DNA from: Kriegella aquimaris
GTDB lineage: Bacteria > Bacteroidota > Bacteroidia > Flavobacteriales > Flavobacteriaceae
Assembly (NCBI RefSeq): GCF_900103215.1
Contig: NZ_FNGV01000006.1
Location: 62,001 to 126,000, forward strand
DNA length: 64,000 bases
Direction of reading: 5' to 3'
Position numbers and translations under genes: made by a program. Below, piece by piece: positions 10,701 to 18,567 of the stretch (within the stretch, counting starts at the first letter, position 1; the number at the start of each line of letters is the position of its first letter). The notes under the pieces were generated by a model. That model made no database searches. It had not been told where the DNA came from and saw only the letters and a program-made list of their open reading frames with translations.

Positions 10701-10952
10701 CCTAATGGAGATAGGAATTCAACACTTTGGTTAGATGATGCAGACTATTTGAGACTGAAAAATCTGAATTTTGCTTACGATATTCCAGAAAATATTATCC
10801 AAAAGATTGGCGTCGAAAGGGTCAGTCTGTTCGCTAACGCAACGAATCTATTTATGATTTACAGCAAGATTAAGACCTTTGATCCCGAAACGAGCGGAAG
10901 AGGTATTCCAGTAAATAAAAGCTACAGTTTGGGACTCAATATCACATTTTAA
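7752..10952 (+). CDS. susC: SusC-like TonB-dependent outer-membrane transporter
   Basis: Outer-membrane oligosaccharide importer of the SusC/RagA family, 1066 residues. The N-terminus is a signal peptide (MLSLILILLVSSVSANS). A carboxypeptidase-regulatory-like beta domain follows at about 44-125 (ISGSVTDETGSPLPGVNV, SDFDGNYSI). Then come the SusC signature SLDEVVVVGYGT, the TonB plug (AGRIAGVNISQSGGKPG, VLKDAASASVYGSRAANGVI) and a long beta-barrel ending with aromatic LGLNITF, the expected barrel-terminal signal. SusC acts with the surface lipoprotein SusD, encoded 11 bp downstream, and is energised by TonB/ExbBD encoded elsewhere. ATG 7752 is supported by the leader; ATG 7767 is an alternative. 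Expression is probably controlled through the repeated element upstream. Confidence 0.96.
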   Translation: MKNLKMHKRPSAFCTRMLSLILILLVSSVSANSFVKRTTEMVQQTISGSVTDETGSPLPGVNVLVVGTSNGTQSDFDGNYSITANQGDILRFSYLGLKTVDLQVGSATNLNVTMEEDVNSLDEVVVVGYGTTIKRNLTSSVASVSTEGLNEIPATSLGSAVAGRIAGVNISQSGGKPGRSSDIVVRGATSGEFAGNNEPLYVIDNIISNKSLFDALDVSEVESVSVLKDAASASVYGSRAANGVILVKTKSGKSGKAKITLTSSLGTTEPTNVPPMTSAYQQALIIGQVQDFNNVVQDDPNRFSQSELDYLKSQNLGSFLDQAEETPILNRHAVTVSGGTDDIRYFLSGSFIKETGSFSNLSYKKTNLRAKVDVDVTEDLNVSLNLSTSNDLREEFYWRWNGDDEDFGDFYRTANRTGRWGPGVSNGEYVANFNGWNPVHLAEEGAGSNDRTSRNIGGIIDVNYKFPFVEGLTAGLTYNKLNVRNDRTLLRKVVEDETFAVDPNNRFLLTNEVVGTRVRSDDGADSDSVQESTEEQDSYQFNVRLGYENIFGDHTINAFVNYEQWEWDQKSFYARRRGLQTPLVPQLFATDPAVENQFSGGGASESGRQSVISSLGYNFKNKFFLNSSIRFDGSVQFVEDQRWGMFPSISAAYILSEEVFFKDNVNFIDFFKIRYSIGNTGNDDVTGNGSTIFPYIQSYNVGGSGPVFGTSDALSNATTIGAEPDLFITWEKQTSYNLGFDFQFLNQRLSTSFDFFKNKKTDLYGSRQAFIPSSSGLSLGPVNYGAIDIAGFEVLTTFKDNIGSDFSYEAGFNVGYAKDKYVTLDEPESRRPYELRNNQGTSRVWGLKSLGIIRTQGELDQLLASGYTIFGQDPQIGALYFEDLRGNPQDDPEGNTPDGIIDGNDEAVIGARSNPLINYGIRLNLRYKRFSLQAFAQGFAGHQLYQPQNNRFQLARVGQAAHTQWLDAWTPDNINGSFPRFGSPNGDRNSTLWLDDADYLRLKNLNFAYDIPENIIQKIGVERVSLFANATNLFMIYSKIKTFDPETSGRGIPVNKSYSLGLNITF

Positions 10953-10963
10953 AAGAAAGCATC

Positions 10964-12775
10964 ATGAAGACAAAATATATAAACAAATTCGTAATAATAT
11001 GTTTCCTACTGTTCGCGAGTTGCAGCCAAGACCCTTTAGACAAGAGACCCTTGGGCGCAATTAGTGAAGATGTAGTTTGGAACGATGAAAATTTAGCCAA
11101 AGGGTTTTTAAACAATATCTATGATGATGCCTTGCCCGGCTGGCCGACCACCGCATCGCAGCAATCAGATGATGCACATGGCCAAAATAGTGTGATTTAT
11201 GGGGAAGCCCAACCTGGTTCGCAAGATATATATGGAAATATGTATCAAACAATCAAAGACATCAATTTGTTATTGGCCAATATAGATACCGGTACCATAG
11301 ATGTGGAAGCCCAGAATCTTATGGTAGGTCAAGCTATGTTCTTTAGGGCCTATCTTTATTTTAGGTTGGTGTCGACTTATGGTGGTGTTCCTTTGGTGTT
11401 AGAAGTAAAAGATAAATCTGATGTAGATGTACTTCGGGTACCAAGAAATAAAACATCGGAGTGTATAGCACAAATATTAAAAGATTTAGACGAAGCGGCC
11501 AGTCTACTGCCCGAGGTCTATGAAGATGCCGGATCTGATTATGGAAGAATAACAAAAGGTGCCGTAATGGCCTATAAGGGAAGAGTGCTCTTGCACTATG
11601 CCAGTGAGCAATTTGATCCTGCTCAAGACAAGGGAAGATGGCAAGCGGCCTATGACGCCAATAAAACGGCCAAAACCACTTTGGAAGCAAATGGTAAAGG
11701 ATTACACCCAAGTTTTGTCGATCTGTGGTTTGATGAAAGCGATGCCAACCCCGAAGCGGTTATGATAAAAAGATATAACTTGGATTTATCCCATATAAGG
11801 GATGCCGGCGTACGTCCCTTTATTGTAGGTACCAATGGTGAATCGTATGACAAAGCTACATTAAACCTTGTTGAATCGTTTCCAATGAAAGATGGCCGTT
11901 CGATTGATGATGCAGCTTCCACATATACCTATGACCCGACTACGTTTTGGTTGAATAGAGATCCAAGGTTCGAAGCCACCATTGCCTGGAATGGATCAGA
12001 TTGGCCTTTAAACAATCCAGCCCCGAACAGAACAAGTGATTTGGAATGGACATTTGATGAAAGCGCTATTGAGGCTCAGGCCAACAGCAGAATAAGCCCA
12101 ACAAGTTTTAGCAACAGAAAAGCGGTCGACGGATCAATAGAAGGAGGTGCCGCAAGTTTATCATCTCCCACAGATTGGATTGAGATAAGATTTGCCGAAG
12201 TATTATTGAACTTAGCTGAAGCGGCCAATGAAGTTGGGCAGACCGCCGAGGCTTATGATATATTGATGCTTGTTAGGGCGCGTGCTGGAATAGATGCTGG
12301 CGGAGACAATCTCTATGGCCTTCAAGCGGGTATGGGCCCCGATCAAATGCGGGATGCCATTATGTTGGAAAGAAGACTCGAATTCGTTGGAGAAGGCAAA
12401 AGGTCATCCGATTTAAGGCGCCGCAGAATGTATGGCACTATCAATGGTACCCATAGAGCGGGTTATAGAATTACGAGAACCGCTGCTTTCGATGCCTTAA
12501 ATCCTTCCGCTGAAATATTGGACGATCGAATTGCTTTGGAACAGGGCATTCTTGATGGTTCGATCGATCTGAACGACCCAGTAGTATATAATACATATTT
12601 TACCACGGAACTAAAAAGTGTAGAGCGCTTCGGTAGTATAACCGATGATGGTGACCCCATCAATTATTTAGAACATTATTACTTTTTTGATATTCCGCAA
12701 GACGATCTTAATAAAAATCCAGAGTTGGAGCAAACCTCAGGGTGGCCGGGAGGTAATTTCGATCCCTTGCAGTAA
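10964..12775 (+). CDS. susD: SusD-like glycan-binding lipoprotein
   Basis: Surface lipoprotein of the SusD/RagB family that captures oligosaccharide and lids the SusC barrel. SPII signal with lipobox FASC (IICFLLFASCSQDPLDK). Characteristic SusD features include DPLDKRPLGAIS after the lipid Cys, the TPR-type helices around QAMFFRAYLYFRLVSTYGGVPLVLE and the C-terminal RFAEVLLNLAEAANE and MLERRLEFVGEGKRSSDLRR blocks. At 603 residues it is slightly longer than the usual 500-580. It starts 11 bp after susC, so the two are co-transcribed. Ligand cannot be deduced from sequence. Confidence 0.95.
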   Translation: MKTKYINKFVIICFLLFASCSQDPLDKRPLGAISEDVVWNDENLAKGFLNNIYDDALPGWPTTASQQSDDAHGQNSVIYGEAQPGSQDIYGNMYQTIKDINLLLANIDTGTIDVEAQNLMVGQAMFFRAYLYFRLVSTYGGVPLVLEVKDKSDVDVLRVPRNKTSECIAQILKDLDEAASLLPEVYEDAGSDYGRITKGAVMAYKGRVLLHYASEQFDPAQDKGRWQAAYDANKTAKTTLEANGKGLHPSFVDLWFDESDANPEAVMIKRYNLDLSHIRDAGVRPFIVGTNGESYDKATLNLVESFPMKDGRSIDDAASTYTYDPTTFWLNRDPRFEATIAWNGSDWPLNNPAPNRTSDLEWTFDESAIEAQANSRISPTSFSNRKAVDGSIEGGAASLSSPTDWIEIRFAEVLLNLAEAANEVGQTAEAYDILMLVRARAGIDAGGDNLYGLQAGMGPDQMRDAIMLERRLEFVGEGKRSSDLRRRRMYGTINGTHRAGYRITRTAAFDALNPSAEILDDRIALEQGILDGSIDLNDPVVYNTYFTTELKSVERFGSITDDGDPINYLEHYYFFDIPQDDLNKNPELEQTSGWPGGNFDPLQ

Positions 12776-12821
12776 ACGAACAACAATACTAAAGTCAGAG
12801 TTAGTAGTTTATAGTTAGTTT

Positions 12822-12857
12822 GAAAAGGGGGTGGTTTGGTCTGCCTCCTTTTTTTAA
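12822..12857 (+). terminator. Possible intrinsic terminator after susCD
   Basis: An imperfect stem formed by the AAAAGGGGGTGG and CCTCCTTTTTTT stretches lies 47 bp after the susD stop and ends in a T-run. It would separate susCD from the FG-GAP gene. The stem has mismatches, so strength is uncertain. Confidence 0.4.
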
Positions 12858-12929
12858 ATACGTTGACGGGGTGTCGCGAGCAATCACTGAAATTGTTAAA
12901 TTCAAGATGAATCTAAAATTGTTTTAAAA

Positions 12930-15900
12930 ATGATGTTTTTTAAAATGGAAAATAGGGTTGATTTTTTGACGATGCTCATATGCTTTATTTTTACGGTCAA
13001 TTCCATCGGACAACGTTCTGCCTCCCATACGTCATCAAGCGAATTGTTTACATTGCTTGATGCCTCCGAGACCAATATCGGCTTTCAAAATACGTTGGTT
13101 CAAACTTCAAAGGATAATATTTTTGTTTATAAAGGATTTTATAAGGGTGGCGGAGTTTCGATCGGTGACATAAACAACGATGGGCTTCTAGATATTTATT
13201 TTACAGGAAATCAGGTAGGTGATAAACTGTACCTTAATAAAGGAAATTTAACTTTTGAAGATGTTACTGATGCTGCGGGTATTTTGAACAAAGGAGGATG
13301 GTCTACGCATGTAAGTATCGTCGATATCAATAATGACGGATTTAAAGATATTTATGTATGCAAAAGTCTTTATGATAATCGGGAAGATTTAAGGCAGAAC
13401 GAACTTTATATCAATAATGGTGACCTCACTTTTACCGAGTCTGCGGCAGATTATGGTTTGAATGATAGCAATAGAACAACGGAAGCTAATTTCTTTGATT
13501 TTGATAGAGATGGTGACTTTGATGTTTTTCTCGTAAATCAACCTAAAAATGCATCTTTTTTGGCACCGGCGAACGATGAAAAGAAAATAAGCCCCGAAGA
13601 AAATTACCGGTTACTAGAAAACAACAACAATCATTTTGCTGAATTCCCCAATAACGGAGGGGTAAGTAATTTCGGGTATGGATTGAGCTCGAGCATTGCA
13701 GATTTTGATAATGACGGTTGGCAAGATATCTACGTTGCCAATGATTATAAAGGGCCTGATTTCTTCTATGTCAATAATAAGGGAAGCTCCTTTACCAACA
13801 AAATATATCAAAATACAAAACATACTTCCTATTTCAGTATGGGCTCCGATGTTGGTGATATTAACAATGACGGTTGGCTTGATTTTGTGGTATTGGATAT
13901 GGTTGCAGAAGACAACTATCGCCTAAAAAGTAATATGAGTTCCATGAATCCCGCAGAATTTTGGAATAACGTAAGCCGTGGTGGTCATTATCAGTATATG
14001 TTCAATACCCTACAGCTTAACAATGGCGTAGATGACCAAGGCGAAATGCTCTTTAGCGAAATTGCCCAAATGGCCGGGGTTTCAAGTACCGATTGGAGCT
14101 GGTCTCCCTTGTTGGCCGATTTTGATAATGACGGACTGTTAGATCTATTTGTTACCAATGGCATCCGACATGAAATAGGTAATACCGATGCCCTGAAAAA
14201 ACTGGATAGTTATGTGGGAGAAATTGATAAAAAATACAACAGTGAAGACAACAAAAATTTTGATGCTTGGAAGTATATAGCACTTGAGAAACTATTGTCG
14301 TTTTTTCCATCCGAAAAAATTCAGAATTACATGTACCGTAACACAAACGGGCTACAATTTGAAAACATGGCCACTTCGTGGGGGCTTTCCCAAAAGACAT
14401 TTTCCACAGGTGCGGCGTATGGCGATTTAGATAACGATGGTGATTTGGATCTTGTCGTCAATAATATCGATGAGGTTGCCTACGTCTATAAGAACAACGT
14501 GTCAGAAAAGAAAAACAACAATTATCTAAGGATAAAATTTGAAAAAAGTGGTGAGGAGCAGAGTTTTTTCGGAACAAGAGTAACCTTGTATCACAAGAAT
14601 GGAATACAAACTTCACAATTGACCAATGCACGCGGTATCAATTCCTCTAGTGAAGAAGTCGCGCATTTCGGGTTGAACACCCTATCGGTTGTCGATAGTC
14701 TAAGGGTAGATTGGTTTAACGGAAAATCTTCTTTGTTGAAAAATATCAATGTGAACCGTACATTGATATTGGATATCGATAAGATGGAAGAAGGCCGATT
14801 GCATGATGCTATACGCCCCAAGTATCACTTCGAGGAAGTTACCGATTTGGCTAAAATCAACTTTGTACACAAAGAAAATAAATTTGATGACTATGAGCGT
14901 GAGGTTTTACTGCCCCATCGCATGTCTACCTTAGGATCTGGTCTGGCCGTAGGTGATGTCGATGGCAATGACCTTCAAGATTTTTACATCGGGGCCCCCA
15001 ATGAAGGTCTGGGAAAACTTTACAAACAGCAAGAAAACGGAACTTTTGAAGAACACCCAGTAAAACTGATACCCGATTTGAATAGGGAGGATATGGGTGC
15101 TGTTTTTTTTGATGCAGATAATGATGGTGACCAAGATTTATACGTGGTTTCAGGGGGCAATGAATTTGAAGTTGGTTCAGAAGCGTATCAAGACAGGCTT
15201 TATCTAAATACGGGCAAGGGTGATTTTGAGTTGTCCGGCGATGCGCTTCCCAAAATCAATGCCAGTGGGTCGAGAGTGAAAATGGCCGATTTTGATGGAG
15301 ATGGCGATAATGATTTGTTCATTGGGGGTAGACAGGTGCCGGGTCGCTACCCCGAACCTGCAGAAAGTTACCTGTTAAAAAACCAATTGATGGAAACCGG
15401 TAATCTTATGTTTGAGAAAAGTGATGAAACGCTTTTTAATGATTTAGGTATGGTCACCGATGCGGTATGGACCGATTTTGATGGAGATCAAGATTTAGAT
15501 TTAGTTGTCGTTGGCATGTGGATGCCCATTACCGTACTCGAAAATATAGGGGGTAACTTCTCTAACAGTACCGGTAAATTTGGTCTTCAGGAAACCTCGG
15601 GCTGGTGGTTCAGTATTTCAAACGATGATTTGGATGGCGACGGAGATGACGATTACATCGTTGGAAACTTGGGACTAAACTATAAATACAAGGCCAAAAA
15701 TAATGAACCTTTCTCGGTGCATTATGGCGATTTTGATGAAAATGGAAAGAACGATATTGTATTAAGCTACTATAATTATGGAACCCAATACCCACTTCGT
15801 GGTAGGTCATGTTCCTCCCAACAAATCCCGGATATAAAAAAGAAATTTAAATCGTACAACGCGTTTGCATCATCAAGTCTTACAGAGGTATACGGTAATG

Positions 15901-16307
15901 CAAACTTGGGAAATGCATTGCATTACGAAGCCAATACTTTTGCGAGTGTCAGCATTGAGAATTTAGGAAATGGGGATTATACTATTAAATCGCTTCCCAA
16001 CTTGGCGCAGGTGTCAAATATTAATAGCTCGGTAATCTGTGATGTAGATAATGATGGAATTAAGGATGTCATTATCGCAGGTAATTTATATGGATCTGAA
16101 ATTGAAACGACTAGGAATGATGCCAGTTTGGGTTTGTTTTTGAAAGGGAAAGGCGATTTTGAATATGAAGCGAAACCTATGGGTGCTAGCGGGTTGAATA
16201 TTCCTTACGATGTAAAGGAAATCAAGCTTATTGAATATAACGGGGGTATGGCCATACTTGTCGCCGTAAATAATGGGCGCGCCCGATTGATACTTATGAA
16301 AGAGTGA
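12930..16307 (+). CDS. FG-GAP/VCBS repeat protein with ASPIC/UnbV domain, secreted
   Basis: Large exported protein of 1125 residues with a signal peptide (LTMLICFIFTVNSIGQ). It carries many calcium-binding FG-GAP/VCBS-type repeats, visible as DINNDG, DFDNDG, DLDNDGD, DFDGDGDNDLF and DLDGDGDDDYI, expected to fold as one or two beta-propellers. An ASPIC/UnbV module lies near residues 550-620 (GTRVTLYHKNG, SSSEEVAHFGLN, LRVDWFNGKSS). Proteins of this type are commonly encoded beside susCD pairs in flavobacteria, where they are thought to bind carbohydrate or assist at the cell surface, but no enzyme activity is established. No T9SS sorting tail is obvious at the C-terminus. It probably has its own promoter in the 154-bp gap after susD. 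Confidence 0.88.
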   Translation: MMFFKMENRVDFLTMLICFIFTVNSIGQRSASHTSSSELFTLLDASETNIGFQNTLVQTSKDNIFVYKGFYKGGGVSIGDINNDGLLDIYFTGNQVGDKLYLNKGNLTFEDVTDAAGILNKGGWSTHVSIVDINNDGFKDIYVCKSLYDNREDLRQNELYINNGDLTFTESAADYGLNDSNRTTEANFFDFDRDGDFDVFLVNQPKNASFLAPANDEKKISPEENYRLLENNNNHFAEFPNNGGVSNFGYGLSSSIADFDNDGWQDIYVANDYKGPDFFYVNNKGSSFTNKIYQNTKHTSYFSMGSDVGDINNDGWLDFVVLDMVAEDNYRLKSNMSSMNPAEFWNNVSRGGHYQYMFNTLQLNNGVDDQGEMLFSEIAQMAGVSSTDWSWSPLLADFDNDGLLDLFVTNGIRHEIGNTDALKKLDSYVGEIDKKYNSEDNKNFDAWKYIALEKLLSFFPSEKIQNYMYRNTNGLQFENMATSWGLSQKTFSTGAAYGDLDNDGDLDLVVNNIDEVAYVYKNNVSEKKNNNYLRIKFEKSGEEQSFFGTRVTLYHKNGIQTSQLTNARGINSSSEEVAHFGLNTLSVVDSLRVDWFNGKSSLLKNINVNRTLILDIDKMEEGRLHDAIRPKYHFEEVTDLAKINFVHKENKFDDYEREVLLPHRMSTLGSGLAVGDVDGNDLQDFYIGAPNEGLGKLYKQQENGTFEEHPVKLIPDLNREDMGAVFFDADNDGDQDLYVVSGGNEFEVGSEAYQDRLYLNTGKGDFELSGDALPKINASGSRVKMADFDGDGDNDLFIGGRQVPGRYPEPAESYLLKNQLMETGNLMFEKSDETLFNDLGMVTDAVWTDFDGDQDLDLVVVGMWMPITVLENIGGNFSNSTGKFGLQETSGWWFSISNDDLDGDGDDDYIVGNLGLNYKYKAKNNEPFSVHYGDFDENGKNDIVLSYYNYGTQYPLRGRSCSSQQIPDIKKKFKSYNAFASSSLTEVYGNANLGNALHYEANTFASVSIENLGNGDYTIKSLPNLAQVSNINSSVICDVDNDGIKDVIIAGNLYGSEIETTRNDASLGLFLKGKGDFEYEAKPMGASGLNIPYDVKEIKLIEYNGGMAILVAVNNGRARLILMKE

Positions 16308-16331
16308 TGATTTTTAGTTGTTGTCATTAAC

Positions 16332-16373
16332 GTCCTAATGCTTAGTAGGTGTTTTTTATACCTTTAAATAGGT
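16332..16373 (+). promoter_or_regulatory. GTCCTAATGCT element upstream of DUF2961 gene
   Basis: GTCCTAATGCTTAGTAGGTG at 16332-16351 matches the pre-susC palindrome at 16 of 20 positions and is also followed by a T-run. ACCTTTAAATAGGT follows at 16360-16373, an ACCT/AGGT inverted repeat, mirroring the two-element layout before susC. It ends about 100 bp before the start codon. It may be a shared operator of the locus. Confidence 0.42.
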
Positions 16374-16470
16374 ACTGTTCTTCCTTTAAGGTCTAAATTA
16401 TTAATAAGGTCGGTTATAATTGTACAAGATTTTAAAAAGTGATTTTCTTAAAAATTAAGAAACCGTTTCT

Positions 16471-18567
16471 GTGAACATAAGAAAATATTTTCGTGCATTA
16501 TTTCTTTTTAGCTGTTGCATAATTTCCATACAGAAGTTAGCTGCCCAAGGGAGCGAAATAAATATATCGACTTTGTTAGAGGAGATGATCGACCGTGAGG
16601 CCATAACTCGTTTCCCACTCAATGGCTATCAATCAAAACAGGCAAGTAGTTACAATAGGGAGTCTGTTTCCCCTGATTTGCCAGGTTGGTTTGCAGATAG
16701 TGATGGAGTATCATTTGTCAGGATCGAAGAAACCAATGGTAAAAAGGAATGGGTACTTATGGAAGACAATGGCCCAGGGGTTATCACTAAAATCTGGGCG
16801 GTTTGTTTTTATTACGGTCTCGACAATACCACCGGGGCCAATATAAATATCTATCTAGATGGCAACCCTAAACCGGTAATTTCGACCAATTTTTTTGAGC
16901 TTGTAAAAGGTGAAGATTTTATTAAACCACCATTTGCCGATTATTCCACAAGGGCAGGTAATTTATATTTTCCGATACCCTATGCTAAAAGCTGTAAGAT
17001 AACTATGGATCAAAAAGCGTTCTATAATATTATTAATTATAGGGAATATCCAAAAGGCACCAATGTAAAAACATTTTCGAAGAAAGACTTTGAAGAAGCA
17101 CTCGAGACTAGAAACAAGGTCGCAAAGACCTTAATCGCTCCCAATCAATCCGAAGGAAATGAAATAATCAAAAAAAAGGTTGTTGCACCACGAAAATCCT
17201 TGGCCATTAAATTACCTAAGGGAAACAATGCGGTGCACGAATTGCGTATTAAAATGTCCGCGACTTCCGATTTTTCTCAGGCATTACGATCCTTGGTGTT
17301 GAATGCCAGTTTTGATGGGGAAGAAACTGTTTGGGTCCCGGTAGGTGATTTTTTCAATAATGTGGGGAAAGTACAAAGTTATGATATGTGGGAACGTTCG
17401 GTAACTCCCGATAGTACGATGATATGTCGATGGGTAATGCCATATGAAAAAGAAGGGGAGCTAAGTGTAAAGAATCTAGGTAAGAACAATGTGAACATTC
17501 AAATGACCGTTGTCACCGATAAAATGACATGGATGCCAAATTCAATGCATTTTTATGCTACTTGGCAGATGGATGAACCTACGCCTACTTTTCCCTTGTA
17601 CGATTTTAATTTTTTAAGTGCCGAAGGAAAAGGCGTGATTGTGGGAGATGAGTGGGCCGTACTTAATCCGATTGAAGGATGGTGGGGAGAAGGTGATGAA
17701 AAAATATATATCGATGATGATTTAAAAAGAAATTTCCCATCACATTTTGGTACCGGAACAGAAGATTACTACGGATGGGCCGGAGGTGTCGTACCTACGC
17801 CTTCAGACCAATTTTCGAAACCTTTTTTAGGAAATATTATTGTAGGGGAGAACTCAAAAGGTTACAACGTGTGTACAAGAACCCGGGTTTTAGATGCCAT
17901 ACCATTTAAAAATCAAATCAAATTCGACATCGAATCGTCATGCGGCAAAAGAAGCAAATCCCATTTTCTACAATACGCCCAAACTACCTTTTGGTACGCA
18001 ATGCCCGGGGTTAAACATAACAAACCTGCCTTACCGAAATTTGCCTCTGCGAAATTACCATCGGTCAATGATTTGAAAAAGGAAATCAAAAGAGCGGAAG
18101 GTTCACAATACATTGTTGAAAACGCTCTCGAGGCCGAAATACTTCCAATTGAGGGGAAAAGTGAAAAAGTGAAAGAAAACTTTGCTGAAATTCCAATGTG
18201 GGGTGAAACGAGTTCGGGTGCCCTAAAAAATATATGGTTCGAAGAACCTGGTGATTACGCCGAATTAAAGATTAGCGAACAGTTTGAAACTTCTAAAATT
18301 AGCCTTTGCACAGCGGTAGGGCCGAATAGTGGAATTTTTGACATCTATGTTAATGGGGTCAAAAAAACAACACAAGATTTCTATTCCAAGCACGAGGGCA
18401 TCTCAAACCCCTATCTAGACCTTGGCGAAAATAAGCCGGTAAACAATGCCTTTATCATTCGGTTTGTATACAAGGGCAGCAACTTGGCATCAAGGCCGAC
18501 AGAAAATAAACAGGCACTCGGACTTGACTTCTTCTTGGTCAAGAACAACTTTCTAAAAAATAAATGA
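16471..18567 (+). CDS. DUF2961 (GH172-type) glycoside hydrolase
   Basis: Exported enzyme of the DUF2961 family, 698 residues, starting at GTG 16471, which begins a signal peptide (RALFLFSCCIISIQKLAAQ). The family hallmark PIEGWWGEGDEKIYIDDD followed by HFGTGTEDYYGWAGG is present around residues 410-440; the acidic residues here are the presumed catalytic site. Characterised DUF2961 members are GH172 enzymes acting on furanosidic substrates such as difructose dianhydrides and arabinofuranosides, so a furanose-containing glycan is possible. A C-terminal beta-domain (about 560-698: WGETSSGALKNIWFEEPGDYAEL) resembles an accessory sugar-binding module. The stop overlaps the next start by ATGA, indicating translational coupling with the GH36-like gene. 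Confidence 0.85.
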   Translation: MNIRKYFRALFLFSCCIISIQKLAAQGSEINISTLLEEMIDREAITRFPLNGYQSKQASSYNRESVSPDLPGWFADSDGVSFVRIEETNGKKEWVLMEDNGPGVITKIWAVCFYYGLDNTTGANINIYLDGNPKPVISTNFFELVKGEDFIKPPFADYSTRAGNLYFPIPYAKSCKITMDQKAFYNIINYREYPKGTNVKTFSKKDFEEALETRNKVAKTLIAPNQSEGNEIIKKKVVAPRKSLAIKLPKGNNAVHELRIKMSATSDFSQALRSLVLNASFDGEETVWVPVGDFFNNVGKVQSYDMWERSVTPDSTMICRWVMPYEKEGELSVKNLGKNNVNIQMTVVTDKMTWMPNSMHFYATWQMDEPTPTFPLYDFNFLSAEGKGVIVGDEWAVLNPIEGWWGEGDEKIYIDDDLKRNFPSHFGTGTEDYYGWAGGVVPTPSDQFSKPFLGNIIVGENSKGYNVCTRTRVLDAIPFKNQIKFDIESSCGKRSKSHFLQYAQTTFWYAMPGVKHNKPALPKFASAKLPSVNDLKKEIKRAEGSQYIVENALEAEILPIEGKSEKVKENFAEIPMWGETSSGALKNIWFEEPGDYAELKISEQFETSKISLCTAVGPNSGIFDIYVNGVKKTTQDFYSKHEGISNPYLDLGENKPVNNAFIIRFVYKGSNLASRPTENKQALGLDFFLVKNNFLKNK

